Shown here: one piece after another, positions 1-9,281 of the stretch
Layout: each line of letters begins with the position of its first letter
Position numbering within the stretch: the stretch's first letter is position 1
DNA from: Myxococcus fulvus
Lineage (GTDB): Bacteria; Myxococcota; Myxococcia; Myxococcales; Myxococcaceae
Direction: 5' to 3'
NCBI RefSeq assembly: GCF_900111765.1
Contig: NZ_FOIB01000016.1
Coordinates: 1 to 64,000 of the forward strand
Length of the DNA stretch: 64,000 bases
The notes under the pieces: model-generated
The model's database searches: none
What the model saw: the letters and a program-made list of their open reading frames with translations, nothing else
What the model was told of the DNA's origin: nothing
Program-made: the position numbers and the translations under genes

Positions 1-121
1 TGAGGATGCGGCGACGTAAGTCCTCGGAAATCGGTCGGGTCATCCCCCGAGCAGATCACGCCCGGAGGATCGGCTCAACCGGGCCCCGCTGTCAGACGGA
101 GTCGGTGGCCCCCTGTGCTGC

Positions 122-2602
122 ATGGTCGTCCTCGGGCTGGGCGCGTGGGGTGGCATTGTCTGGCTCAACAAGGTCAATGCCCGCTGGAAGGCCGCGCAGC
201 AGGCGCGGTCCGGCGTCGCGCCCACTTCCGTCCCTGCTCCAGCGGCGTCCTCGCCTGCTTCGTCCACCATCGCCCTGCGCTTCGAGAACGTGAGCGCGCC
301 CCGGCTCTCGCCTGGGCTCAGGGTGCGTATCGCGGATGAGCCACGCGCCGTGACGAAGAGCTCCGCCGAGCCGCTCGAGCTCAGCGTGCTCTCGGCTTCC
401 GTACCGCCTCCGAAGCCCGTCGCGTCCACGCCCATGGTCGAGGTCGTGCAACGCGTCGCCCCTGCCCGGTCCGTTGAGCCAACGTCCGCGCCCGGTCCCA
501 CGTTGTGGCCTCCCACTCCGCAGAAGACGGAGTGGATTGCTCCAGGCCAGTCCATCGAGGTCGCCGGGTACATGCTCAAGGACGGCATGGTCTACGTGGG
601 CTCGCGGCTGCGCGCGGTGAAGCTCCCGAGCAGCGAACCCGCCCTCATCAACCCCAAGCTCGAGGTCGCGTCCCGCCCCAACCGCGGTGGACAGGGCTTG
701 CGGTACTGGCCCTCATACTCGGACCTCTCGCCCTCGGCCCGCGCGGGATACCTCGCATGGCTCGCGGGTGGACGGCGTCAGCCTGGAATCGATATCGGCT
801 ACGTCTTCCTGTTCTTCTACGGGCTGGAACGGCGCGTGCTCCACGACCTGGGCACCGAGCCCGAAGCGCTGGCTGAAGCGCGTCTCATCGAAGGCGAAGT
901 CCACGGACTCCTCGAGGTCTACAGCGAGAACAGCTCCTTCGCCGGCTATGCCTCGGCCTTCCTCGACATCCTGCGCGTGCACCGCGCCGGCGAGGATGGA
1001 TTGCTGAAGGAGTCTCCCGACTTCGCCTCGCGAAGCGCTGGCTCCGCCTCGTTCGACGTGCGCATGGCCGCGGGCACCGCCGCCACCCGCGGGCTTCCGC
1101 TCCCCGCGGACTGGGCCCTCGTCTGGGCCGTGGAGACCCATGTCACCCGGCCGCGAACCCCCGCCATCCGCTGTCCCGCGGAGTTCCAGGCGCTCTTCCG
1201 CGCGCGCTACCAGCGCGACCACGGCGCGGGCATCGTCCCTCGCGCCCTGAAGGGAAAGGTGGAGGCCCGCTACAACCCCGCGAGCGCCTCCTTCGGTGGC
1301 GAGGTGCGACTGGCGTCGACCTCCATCAACGAGGCCTCCGAGACCTCCCTCAAGCCCGTGCGCGCGCTCATCGAGGAGTGCTGCGAGTCGCTCGAGTCCT
1401 ACAGTCGCTGGGTGGGCAAGAACCCCGACGCACGCAACAGCATGAGCGCCCTGGCGCTGCTTCCTCCCGAGCTCGCCGCTTCCATCGACGGAGGCTCGGA
1501 CGTGCAGGCACTCCGCGCGCTGCTGCGCCAATCCCTCGGGAACAACCCCTCCGCTCCCGTGCCCGCGACGGAGCTCCTGAAGCACTGGCCCACCACGACC
1601 CTCGGCAAGCTCACAAAAGCCGAGGCCGTGGGCCTGGCCCAGGCCCTGGAGAAGCTGGGCCACGGCATGGAGCCCGACCCTCGCATGGGCGGCGCCGTGC
1701 TCTTCTCCGATGAGTCCGCGTGGCTCTTCCTCCTGCCCTCCGATTCACCGAGCGCCCCTTCCGCGAGCTACCTGTCCGCGCTCGCCATGCTCCACCTCGC
1801 CGCCGCGGTGGCCACCGCCGATGGCACCGTCTCCACGGATGAAATCCACCGCATGGAGGCCCTCGTCGAGGCCGCGCAGGGACTGCTCCCTTCCGAGAAG
1901 GTCCGGCTCCGGGCCCACGTGTCCTGGCTGCTCGCGCGCCCCGCCTCCAGCGCGGGCCACAAGAAGCGCGTGGAGGCGCTGACGCCCGAGGCCCGCACGT
2001 CGCTCGGCAACCTCCTGGTCGAGGTCGCCGTGGCCGACGGCAACGTGTCACCCGAGGAGCTCAAGACCCTGTCGAGGCTCTACGCCATGCTGGGGCTCGA
2101 CGAGAACAGCGTCTACTCGCGCGTCCACGCCGCCACCGCGTCTCGCCCCGCGACCGAGCCCGTCTCCATGCGACTGGCGGGCGCACCCGAGCAGGGCTTC
2201 GCCATCCCCGCGCCACCTCCCGAGAAGGGCGAGCGGGTGGCGCTCGACATGCGCAGCGTCCAGGCGAAGCTCGCGGAGACCGCCGCCGTCTCCAGCCTCC
2301 TGGGGAGCATCTTCGCGGACGAAGAGCCCACCCCTCCCGCGCCCCAGCCGACACCGGCCGTGACGGAGGCGGGCATCGCGGGCCTCGATGCCCTCCACAC
2401 TTCACTCCTGCGCGCGCTCGTCGCGAAGCCCGAGTGGCCTCGCGCGGAGGTGGAGAAGCTGGCCAGCGGGCTCGGCCTGCTCCCCGACGGCGCGCTGGAT
2501 GTCATCAACGACGCGGCGTTCGAGGTGTGCGGCGAGCCCATCCTCGAGGGCGACGAAACCCTTCAGCTCAATGAACAGGCGGTCAAGGAGATGATGCCAT
2601 GA
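122..2602 (+). CDS. TerB-N/TerB/TerB-C domain membrane-anchored protein
   Basis: An 826-residue protein of the TerB (tellurite-resistance-type) superfamily. Residues 1-17 are a hydrophobic N-terminal anchor (MVVLGLGAWGGIVWL), followed by a Pro/Ala/Ser-rich linker to about residue 135. A TerB-N-like region (about 140-340) contains a GLRYWPSYSDLSP stretch and an LAGGR...IGYVFLFFYGLERR stretch typical of that domain. A TerB domain (about 550-690) has two acidic metal-site-like motifs, ATADGTVSTDE and AVADGNVSPEE. The last 70 residues fit TerB-C. The reading frame is closed upstream at 17-19 and this ATG is its first start, but no good ribosome site precedes it. The stop overlaps the next start by 4 bases (ATGA), so it heads the eight-gene unit. 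Family knowledge: TerB-N/C proteins recur beside ATPases and helicases in predicted stress or defence systems. The molecular role is unknown. Confidence 0.8.
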   Translation: MVVLGLGAWGGIVWLNKVNARWKAAQQARSGVAPTSVPAPAASSPASSTIALRFENVSAPRLSPGLRVRIADEPRAVTKSSAEPLELSVLSASVPPPKPVASTPMVEVVQRVAPARSVEPTSAPGPTLWPPTPQKTEWIAPGQSIEVAGYMLKDGMVYVGSRLRAVKLPSSEPALINPKLEVASRPNRGGQGLRYWPSYSDLSPSARAGYLAWLAGGRRQPGIDIGYVFLFFYGLERRVLHDLGTEPEALAEARLIEGEVHGLLEVYSENSSFAGYASAFLDILRVHRAGEDGLLKESPDFASRSAGSASFDVRMAAGTAATRGLPLPADWALVWAVETHVTRPRTPAIRCPAEFQALFRARYQRDHGAGIVPRALKGKVEARYNPASASFGGEVRLASTSINEASETSLKPVRALIEECCESLESYSRWVGKNPDARNSMSALALLPPELAASIDGGSDVQALRALLRQSLGNNPSAPVPATELLKHWPTTTLGKLTKAEAVGLAQALEKLGHGMEPDPRMGGAVLFSDESAWLFLLPSDSPSAPSASYLSALAMLHLAAAVATADGTVSTDEIHRMEALVEAAQGLLPSEKVRLRAHVSWLLARPASSAGHKKRVEALTPEARTSLGNLLVEVAVADGNVSPEELKTLSRLYAMLGLDENSVYSRVHAATASRPATEPVSMRLAGAPEQGFAIPAPPPEKGERVALDMRSVQAKLAETAAVSSLLGSIFADEEPTPPAPQPTPAVTEAGIAGLDALHTSLLRALVAKPEWPRAEVEKLASGLGLLPDGALDVINDAAFEVCGEPILEGDETLQLNEQAVKEMMP

Positions 2603-3939
2603 CGGACGCGACGCCCCAGGGACGCATCAGGCCGAAGGACCGGGACGCCATCGTCCAGTCGCTGCGCGCGGGCGTCGTGCCTCGCGTGGGACAGCAGCAC
2701 ATCCAGGTGGGCCGGGCCGAGGAGGTCCGCGCCCTGGTCCGCGACGTGGAGCGCATCGCCGAGGGCGGCAGCGCCATCCGCTTCGTCATCGGCGAGTACG
2801 GCTCCGGCAAGACGTTCTTCCTCAACCTCATCCGCTCCATCGCCCTGGAGAAGCGGCTGGTCACCCTGCACGCGGACCTCAACCCCGACCGACGCCTGCA
2901 CGCGACGGATGGCAAGGCCCGCAGCCTCTACGCGGAGCTGATGCGCAACCTGGCCACCCGGGCCCGTCCCGAGGGCGGCGCGCTCGCCAGCGTCGTGGAG
3001 CGCTTCGTCTCCAGCGCCCTCACCGACGCCAAGAGCCGCGAGCTGAACCCCGAGGTCGTCATCCGCGAGAAGCTCGCCGCGCTGTCGGAGCTGGTCGGCG
3101 GCTACGACTTCGCGGAGGTCATCGCCGCCTACTGGCGCGGCCATGACACGGGCAACGAGGTGCTCAAGGCCGACGCCGTGAAGTGGCTGCGCGGCGAGTT
3201 CTCCACGCGCACCGATGCCCGCAAGGCGCTCGGCGTGCGCTCCATCATCGACGACGCGGATGTCTACGACCAGCTCAAGCTCCTGGCGCGCTTCGTCCGC
3301 CTGTCCGGCTACGACGGGTTGATGGTGTGTCTGGATGAGCTGGTCAATCTCTACAAGATGGCCAACACCAAGGCCCGCGCGTCCAACTACGAGCAGATAT
3401 TGCGCATCCTCAATGACTGTCTCCAGGGCAGCGCCGAGGGCCTGGGCTTCATCCTGGGAGGAACGCCCGAGTTCCTCATGGACACCCGGCGCGGCCTCTA
3501 CAGCTACGAGGCCCTCCAGTCGCGCCTCGCCCAGAACACCTTCGCCGTGGGCCACCTGGTCGACTACAGCTCCCCGGTCCTCCGGCTGGCCAACCTCACG
3601 CCCGAGGACCTCTACGTCCTGCTCACCAAGCTGCGGCACGTCTACTCCGCGGGAGACGCGTCCGCGCAACGACTGCCCGACGAGGGACTCCACGGCTTCA
3701 TGACCCACTGCTCGGAGCGCATCGGCGAGGCGTACTTCCGCACGCCCCGCAGCACCGTGACGGCGTTCATCAACCTGCTGGCCGTGCTCGAACAGAACCC
3801 GGGCGCGGATTGGAAGGAGCTGCTCGGCGGCGTGGAGCTCGCCGCGGACATCAATCCCGACCTGGCGCCCCTGAGCGAAACGGAGGCGGGCGCCCCCGCG
3901 GCCGGAGCGGACGATGAGCTCGCATCCTTCAAGCTCTGA
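2599..3939 (+). CDS. ATP-binding protein, DUF2791 / BrxD-like P-loop NTPase
   Basis: A 446-residue P-loop ATPase. The Walker A motif GEYGSGKTF lies at about residues 65-73 and a Walker B-like strand, GLMVCLDELVNLY, at about 240-252. Length and motifs fit the DUF2791 family, which includes BrxD of type 2 BREX phage-defence loci. It overlaps the TerB gene by 4 bases and the helicase gene by 26 bases, so the three are probably co-translated and may form a complex. Unlike BREX, no pglX methylase, pglZ phosphatase or large pglY-type ATPase is visible nearby, so this is a BrxD-like module rather than a BREX locus. The DNA or RNA substrate is not evident from sequence. Confidence 0.85.
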   Translation: MTDATPQGRIRPKDRDAIVQSLRAGVVPRVGQQHIQVGRAEEVRALVRDVERIAEGGSAIRFVIGEYGSGKTFFLNLIRSIALEKRLVTLHADLNPDRRLHATDGKARSLYAELMRNLATRARPEGGALASVVERFVSSALTDAKSRELNPEVVIREKLAALSELVGGYDFAEVIAAYWRGHDTGNEVLKADAVKWLRGEFSTRTDARKALGVRSIIDDADVYDQLKLLARFVRLSGYDGLMVCLDELVNLYKMANTKARASNYEQILRILNDCLQGSAEGLGFILGGTPEFLMDTRRGLYSYEALQSRLAQNTFAVGHLVDYSSPVLRLANLTPEDLYVLLTKLRHVYSAGDASAQRLPDEGLHGFMTHCSERIGEAYFRTPRSTVTAFINLLAVLEQNPGADWKELLGGVELAADINPDLAPLSETEAGAPAAGADDELASFKL

Positions 3940-6139
3940 CCCGAGCGGCGCCGCGTCGAGCGCCTTCCACCGACTGCACCCCCAGGTGCGGCGCTGGGTG
4001 TGGACCCAGGGGTGGAAGGAGCTGCGCGGCATCCAGGAGGCCGCCATCGTCCCCATCCTCAAGGGGACCCAGGACGTCATCCTCTCCGCGTCGACGGCGA
4101 GCGGGAAGACGGAGGCCGCCTTCCTCCCCATCTGCAGCCGACTGGCGGAGGACGCCGGCGGCAGCGTGCGCGCCATCTACGTCGGTCCCCTCAAGGCGCT
4201 CATCAACGACCAGTTCGAGCGACTCGACGGGCTCTGCGAGGGGCTGCACATCCCCGTGCACCGGTGGCACGGCGATGTGTCCCAGGGCCACAAGGCCCGG
4301 CTGCTCCAGTCCCCCGCGGGCATCCTCCTCATCACCCCCGAGTCACTCGAGGCGCTCTTCATCCGACAGGGCTCCGCGCTCGCCGGCCTGTTCTCCGGAC
4401 TGGAGCACATCGTCATCGACGAGCTGCATGCCTTCATCGGCACCGAACGGGGCTGTCAGCTCCAGTCGCTCCTGCACCGTGTCGAGCTGAGCCTGCGTCG
4501 CACCGTGCCTCGCGTGGGCCTCAGCGCCACCCTGGGCGACATGTCGCTGGCCGCGGAGTTCCTCCGTCCCGGCGCGGGCGCGAAGGTCCGGCTGTGCAAC
4601 TCCGACTCGGGCGGCGGCGAGCTGCTCCTCCAGCTCCGGGGCTATCGCAAGCGCGCGCCCGACATGCGCACGGAAGAAGACGAGGAGCCCTCGGACGACC
4701 TGCCCGAGGACGAGCACGACGTGGGGGCGCACCTCTTCAAGACGCTGCGCGGGACACACAACCTGGTGTTCGCCAACAGCCGCGCGAACGTCGAGCTGTA
4801 CGCGGACCTCCTGCGTCGCATGTGTGAAGACGCGCGGCTGCCCAACGAGTTCTTCCCGCACCACGGCAACCTGTCCAAGGAGCTGCGCGAGGAGGCGGAG
4901 GCCGCGCTCAAGGCGAAGCAGCGCCCCGTGAGCCTCGTGTGCACGACGACGCTGGAGATGGGCATCGACGTGGGCTCCGTGCAGAGCATCGCGCAGGTGG
5001 GCGTGCCTCCCTCGGTGTCCAGCCTCCGTCAGCGATTGGGACGCAGCGGACGCAAGGGCGGCCCCTCCGTGCTCCGGCTGTATCTCCAAGAAGCCGAGCT
5101 GACGAAAACCAGTCCCCTGTCGGACCAGCTCCGGGTGCGGCTGGTCCAGTCGGTGGCGATGCTGGAGCTGCTGCTGACGAACTGGTTCGAGCCCCCCGCC
5201 TCGGGCGCCTTCCACTTCTCCACGCTGGTGCAGCAGTTGCTCTCGCTCATCGCCCAGCACGGCGGCGTCAAGGCGGGCGAGGCCTTCCTGGCGCTGTGCC
5301 ACGAAGGTCCCTTCGCACGGGTGTCACGCGAGGACTTCGTGCGCTTCCTGCGCGGGCTGGGGCAGCGGGAGCTGCTCTCGCAGTCCTCGGATGGGACGCT
5401 GCTGTTGGGCCGCGTGGGTGAGCGGCTCGTCAACCACTACAGCTTCTATGCGGCCTTCGCCTCGGTGGAGGAGTTCCGGTTGGTGGCCGGGGGCCGCACG
5501 CTGGGCACGATGCCCATCGACCAGCCGCTCTTCGTCGGCACGTACCTCATCTTCGGTGGACGACGGTGGCGCGTGCTCGCGGTGCAGGGCGACGAGAAGG
5601 TCGTGGAGCTGGAGCCCGCGCCCGCCGGACGCGTGCCCGTCTTCGAGCCCACCGGCGTCGGCCGCGTGCATGACCGCGTCCGGGAGCAGATGCGCGCCAT
5701 CTATGCCGGGGATGGGCTGCCTCGCTATCTGGATGCGCGGGCGCTGGAGCTGCTCGCGGAGGCTCGGGCGACGTTCCAGCGATGGCGGCTCAACGAGCGC
5801 TCCATCGTGGCCTCGGGGATGGAGGTCCATGTCTTCCCGTGGGCCGGTGACGCGGTGGTGCACACGCTGGCGCTCGCGCTCCAGGCCCGTGGGTTGTCGG
5901 TGCAGACGCTGGGGCCCGTGTTGAGCGTGGCGGGACAGCAGGCCGACGTGGAGGGCGCCCTGCGTGCGCTCGTGGCGGAGGGTCCACCTCGGGCCGAGTC
6001 CCTCACGCGCCACGTGGTGAACATGGCGCTCGAGAAACATGACGGTTTCGTGCCGGAGGACCTGCTCGCTCGCGACTACGCCGCTCGGTACCTGGATGCC
6101 GAGGGCGCGTGGCGTGTCGCCCGGCAGGTGTTGCAGTGA
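3914..6139 (+). CDS. DEAD/DEAH-box helicase, Lhr-like (BrxHI-like)
   Basis: A 741-residue superfamily 2 helicase. Motif I is SASTASGKTEA (about residues 58-68), motif II is VIDELHAF (about 165-172, a DELH box), motif III is LSATLGD (about 202-208). Motif V is TTTLEMGIDVG and motif VI is QRLGRSGRKGG (about 372-382). The spacing and the TLEMGIDVG block resemble Lhr-type helicases and BrxHI of BREX. The C-terminal 300 residues are an Lhr-like accessory region. Translation starts 26 bases inside the ATPase gene, which suggests coupling and equal dosage. With the BrxD-like ATPase it forms the usual BrxD-BrxHI pair, here together with a TerB protein. It probably translocates on nucleic acid, but polarity and target cannot be read from sequence. 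Confidence 0.87.
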   Translation: MSSHPSSSDPSGAASSAFHRLHPQVRRWVWTQGWKELRGIQEAAIVPILKGTQDVILSASTASGKTEAAFLPICSRLAEDAGGSVRAIYVGPLKALINDQFERLDGLCEGLHIPVHRWHGDVSQGHKARLLQSPAGILLITPESLEALFIRQGSALAGLFSGLEHIVIDELHAFIGTERGCQLQSLLHRVELSLRRTVPRVGLSATLGDMSLAAEFLRPGAGAKVRLCNSDSGGGELLLQLRGYRKRAPDMRTEEDEEPSDDLPEDEHDVGAHLFKTLRGTHNLVFANSRANVELYADLLRRMCEDARLPNEFFPHHGNLSKELREEAEAALKAKQRPVSLVCTTTLEMGIDVGSVQSIAQVGVPPSVSSLRQRLGRSGRKGGPSVLRLYLQEAELTKTSPLSDQLRVRLVQSVAMLELLLTNWFEPPASGAFHFSTLVQQLLSLIAQHGGVKAGEAFLALCHEGPFARVSREDFVRFLRGLGQRELLSQSSDGTLLLGRVGERLVNHYSFYAAFASVEEFRLVAGGRTLGTMPIDQPLFVGTYLIFGGRRWRVLAVQGDEKVVELEPAPAGRVPVFEPTGVGRVHDRVREQMRAIYAGDGLPRYLDARALELLAEARATFQRWRLNERSIVASGMEVHVFPWAGDAVVHTLALALQARGLSVQTLGPVLSVAGQQADVEGALRALVAEGPPRAESLTRHVVNMALEKHDGFVPEDLLARDYAARYLDAEGAWRVARQVLQ

Positions 6140-6167
6140 TGCGTCTTCTGAAGAGGCCTTGTCTCCC

Positions 6168-8405
6168 ATGAGCCTTCCGTCCCAGGAACCCCAGGCCGTC
6201 GACCCGATGCCTCCCGCGGACGCGGAGGCCCTCAAGAATGCCGCGGTCCAGGCCTTCGTCGAGTGGACCCGGCGCCTGCCCGTTCCACCTCCGAACTCGC
6301 AAGAGTTCATCCGCTCGGTGGAGCCGAAGACGCGCAGGGCAGCCCGTATCTACTCCACCATCACGGAGCGGAGAGTCGTGTGGAAGGAAGGCCCGACCCA
6401 CGGCTCTCCCGTCGTTACAGGATTGAGGCGACAAGCCAGCAGCGTCGACCTCTGGGCGGAAACCCCCGAGAGCCTTCGCAATAGCAGCCTCTCCGTTCTC
6501 GCCTGCTCTCCATGCGGAGGCGTGGGCTCATCCCCCTGCCCCAAGTGCAAGGGGAGAGGGAACATCCAATGCTGGAACTGTCGAGGCACTCGGAAGGCCT
6601 ACGGATACGCCAAGGACAATTCGCGCCGACTCATGAACTGCCGGCAGTGCGATGCGAGTGGGAGGCTCACCTGTAGTGGTTGCAATTCAGGGAGCGTGTC
6701 CTGCGCAGCCTGTCTAGGACACGGTCGCGAACAGCGTTGGCTCGAATTCGTCGATTCGGTCCGCTCTGACGTCCTAGTGCTTTCCGAGGACGAGCACCTG
6801 CGCCGGCTGGTGTGGACGACTGAGGGCATGGAGCAGGACGCAAAACTCGTGGGGGAAATCAGCGCGAATGGCGTGCTCACCCAGGAGAAGGTCGCGCAGC
6901 ACCTCCCGGAGGAATGGGTCCAGGAGCACTGGGGAAAGACCCGAGTCCCCCTGAAGGTATACGAGCGCATCACCCGCCAGACCTTCCAGGTGTTCGAGGT
7001 CCCCGCCGCGCGCGTGTCCTACGGCATCGCGGACGCGCCCTCGACCACGGTTCAATTCGAGGGGAGGCGGATGCTGGCGCCACCGGTCGCGGAGGACCGG
7101 CAGCTCACCACTCGGGGGCGAAAGGTCCTCGCGGTACGCCTGCCCCTCATCGCTGTGGCCTTGGGAATCCCGCTTCTTTACATCCTCCGAGGCTCGTTCT
7201 TCTGGAACGGCTGGTTGGCGGCACTGCTGTTCTCCCTCGGTGGTTTCGCGGTCGTCACTGACCGCTTGGTCCAGGACTGGACCCTGGGCAGGAGACAGAA
7301 GATTCGCCAGTGGAGACGTGGCATGGCCGTGTATGCGCTCAGCGCCATTGTCGTTGCGCTACTCGCAGAGCCACGGCTGTTTGAAGCACGTCGATACATT
7401 TCGAAGGGCCGCCTCGACGACGCACAGACGGAGCTGCAGGCGCTGGGTGAGCCCGAGTCTCCCGAGCTCCAGGCGGCCTGGACGGACCTCCACCTGGCCC
7501 ATGCGCTGCGTGAGCAGCAGGTGCACGAGGTCGCCAAGGATGCCCTCGCGATGAAGCCCGGCTCACCGGAGCGGGCCCAGGTCGACCAGCATCTGCTGTC
7601 CCTCACCCGGCAACAGGTCCTCGCGTCCCTCGGGCGCAAGGACGTGACCTCCGCCTCGGCGGTGCTCGCCTCCGCCCACCCCGTGCTCGCACAGGGATTC
7701 CCGAAGGACATCGGCGAGCTGACCGCGCGCCTCTACGAGGCGGAGCACGCCGCCTGTACAACGGACCCCTGCCGATGGAAGACGCTCTCTGTCGCGCTTC
7801 GCGCCGAGCCTACGCCGAGCCGTGAGCAACGACTCGGACAGGCGCGCGCGACGCTGGTGGAGCAATTGACGCCCAGGCCGCGCCCCAAGGCTGCCACCCT
7901 GGACTGGGTCCTCCACCTCCACAAGACGACCGCGCTCGCCAGCGAGCTTGCGGACACGCCGTACGACCCACAGGTGTCTGTCCACGCGAAGCAGGCCCTC
8001 ACCTGGGCCCGGGAGGAACGGGAGCGGATTCCGCTCATCGGCGCGGAGCGCGAGGTGGCCATCTCCCTGCTCCAACTGACGGCCAGCAGTCACCCGAACA
8101 TCCTGTCGAAGACCACGGAGTCCGTCGCCCTCTCGTGCGAGCTGCGGGACGGGCGCTGCGTGGGCGCGTACCTGGCCGGCGCGGACAAGGAGTCACGCGT
8201 GCTCAACAACCTGAAGCGCACGCCCGTGACGAAGGAGCTGCTCTCCCGTGTCCTCGGACATCCGGTCGAGCTGCCCGCGCCGCCCCAGCCTCGTGGAGGC
8301 AAGCCCCCCACGCAGACGACCTGGAAGGATGGCCGCGTGACGCTCGTGGCGAGATGGAACGGCATCTACCTGATGGAGCTGCGCGTCGGTGAGGTGAAGC
8401 CATGA
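6168..8405 (+). CDS. DnaJ-type cysteine-finger membrane protein with helical C-terminal region
   Basis: A 745-residue protein with an unusual layout. Residues about 112-185 hold repeated CxxC pairs of the DnaJ central-domain kind (CSPCGGVGS, CPKCKGRG, CWNCRG, CRQCDASG, CSGCNSG, CAACLGHG), probably binding several zinc ions. Hydrophobic segments follow at about 325-365 and 387-402, predicted as two or three membrane spans, then about 340 residues of alpha-helical, TPR-like sequence (RYISKGRLDDAQTELQALG). The ATG at 6168 lies 28 bases after the helicase stop; an in-frame start exists at 6039 but lies inside the helicase gene. The first 1.2 kb looks less GC-extreme than its neighbours by eye. 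Overlap of 4 bases with hxsA ties it to the Hxs cassette. Function unknown; a scaffold or chaperone-like role is inference. Confidence 0.7.
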   Translation: MSLPSQEPQAVDPMPPADAEALKNAAVQAFVEWTRRLPVPPPNSQEFIRSVEPKTRRAARIYSTITERRVVWKEGPTHGSPVVTGLRRQASSVDLWAETPESLRNSSLSVLACSPCGGVGSSPCPKCKGRGNIQCWNCRGTRKAYGYAKDNSRRLMNCRQCDASGRLTCSGCNSGSVSCAACLGHGREQRWLEFVDSVRSDVLVLSEDEHLRRLVWTTEGMEQDAKLVGEISANGVLTQEKVAQHLPEEWVQEHWGKTRVPLKVYERITRQTFQVFEVPAARVSYGIADAPSTTVQFEGRRMLAPPVAEDRQLTTRGRKVLAVRLPLIAVALGIPLLYILRGSFFWNGWLAALLFSLGGFAVVTDRLVQDWTLGRRQKIRQWRRGMAVYALSAIVVALLAEPRLFEARRYISKGRLDDAQTELQALGEPESPELQAAWTDLHLAHALREQQVHEVAKDALAMKPGSPERAQVDQHLLSLTRQQVLASLGRKDVTSASAVLASAHPVLAQGFPKDIGELTARLYEAEHAACTTDPCRWKTLSVALRAEPTPSREQRLGQARATLVEQLTPRPRPKAATLDWVLHLHKTTALASELADTPYDPQVSVHAKQALTWAREERERIPLIGAEREVAISLLQLTASSHPNILSKTTESVALSCELRDGRCVGAYLAGADKESRVLNNLKRTPVTKELLSRVLGHPVELPAPPQPRGGKPPTQTTWKDGRVTLVARWNGIYLMELRVGEVKP

Positions 8406-8920
8406 ACCCGAAACCTCCCCGGCTGCTCTCCGTCAGCGCGGCGCTCATGGGACTGCTCGGAGGCGCGGCGCCCTCGGGGCTGCTCGTGCCCGGCATCGAG
8501 CTCCAGGTCGCTCAACCCACGTGGCGACGGCGCAACGAAGAGGACTCGCGCGACGAGCTGCTCCTCGTCGTCCCTCCCACCAACAGCCAGATTCTGCTCG
8601 CGGGTCATCGCTCGCACCGCTCCCACTCCTCGCACCGCAGCCACTACTCCGGCAGCAGGAGCCGGAGCTACGGCGGCGGCTACTCTGCTCCCGCTGAAGA
8701 GCCCGAGCCTCCGCCCAAGCCCGCGTCGGTGTCCTTCGTCGCCTTCCCCGGCGGACGCATCTTCGTCGACGACAAGCCCGCGGGTCAGGACGTGACGGCC
8801 CTCATGCGGCTGGCGGCGGGCAAGCACACCGTCCGCATCGAGAACCGCTTCCTCGGCACCACCACCGTCGAAGTGGACCTGGTCGCGGGACAGACGGGCG
8901 ACGTCACCATCGAGTGGTGA
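8402..8920 (+). CDS. hxsA: His-Xaa-Ser repeat protein HxsA with PEGA domain
   Basis: A 172-residue predicted exported protein, likely the substrate of the HxsB/HxsC radical SAM enzymes. Residues 8-38 are a hydrophobic signal-like stretch. Residues 69-83 are five back-to-back His-Xaa-Ser units (HRS HRS HSS HRS HYS), followed by a Ser/Arg/Gly/Tyr-rich tract and a short proline-rich linker. Residues about 105-172 read as a PEGA domain (GGRIFVDDKPAG ... GKHTVRIE), a surface module in bacterial envelope proteins. The start overlaps the upstream stop (ATGA). Family knowledge: HxsA proteins are defined by HxS tandem repeats beside hxsB, hxsC and hxsD. The chemical modification is, to my knowledge, unresolved. 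The PEGA fusion is directly visible; surface location is inference. Confidence 0.8.
   Translation: MNPKPPRLLSVSAALMGLLGGAAPSGLLVPGIELQVAQPTWRRRNEEDSRDELLLVVPPTNSQILLAGHRSHRSHSSHRSHYSGSRSRSYGGGYSAPAEEPEPPPKPASVSFVAFPGGRIFVDDKPAGQDVTALMRLAAGKHTVRIENRFLGTTTVEVDLVAGQTGDVTIEW
8606..8650 (+). repeat. Five tandem His-Xaa-Ser codon triplets in hxsA
   Basis: Fifteen consecutive codons encode five HxS units. X is Arg in three, Ser in one and Tyr in one. This is the signature repeat of the Hxs system and the most likely site of radical-SAM modification. Confidence 0.85.
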
Positions 8921-8931
8921 GGAGCAGACAC

Positions 8932-9267
8932 GTGACCACGGACACCGACCTCACCTTCCGCGACGGCGCCGTGCAGGCCGTCCTCGACCTGCGCGTCTAT
9001 CGACTCGCGGCGATACAGAAGTCCGCGTACCGCTTCGCCGACCGGTGCACCGCCGTGCTCGGCTCGCCCGACGCGGACCGGATTCCCATCCGCTTCCTCT
9101 TCGCCCCCGCCGTCACCGAGCAGCACGCGCTGGAGACGGTGCGGCTGTTCTTCCAGGAGCTGCTGGACCAGGAGCTGCGAGAGCAGGTGGGCGACGAGAC
9201 CCGGGCCCTGCGCGCGTTGATTGTCGCGCAGGCCTTCTCGCGCACCGGACTGATTCGCCAGGACTGA
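8932..9267 (+). CDS. hxsD: His-Xaa-Ser system protein HxsD
   Basis: A small 111-residue protein that matches HxsD in size and position, with features such as LRVYRLAAIQKSAYRFADRC near the N-terminus. HxsD is an accessory of the system and has no assigned reaction. The GTG at 8932 is chosen because GGAG lies 8 bases upstream; a GTG at 8914 would overlap the hxsA stop and has no ribosome site. hxsB follows after 14 bases. Its size and lack of catalytic motifs would suit a substrate-recognition or carrier role, but that is inference. Confidence 0.78.
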   Translation: MTTDTDLTFRDGAVQAVLDLRVYRLAAIQKSAYRFADRCTAVLGSPDADRIPIRFLFAPAVTEQHALETVRLFFQELLDQELREQVGDETRALRALIVAQAFSRTGLIRQD

Positions 9268-9281
9268 GGTCGACGCACGCC

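Noticed and set aside
2599-6139. A full BREX system
   Set aside because: Only BrxD-like and BrxHI-like genes are present. pglX, pglZ, pglY and brxL are not visible in the window.
8914-8931. Upstream GTG start for hxsD
   Set aside because: It overlaps the hxsA stop and lacks a ribosome site, while GTG at 8932 has GGAG at proper spacing.
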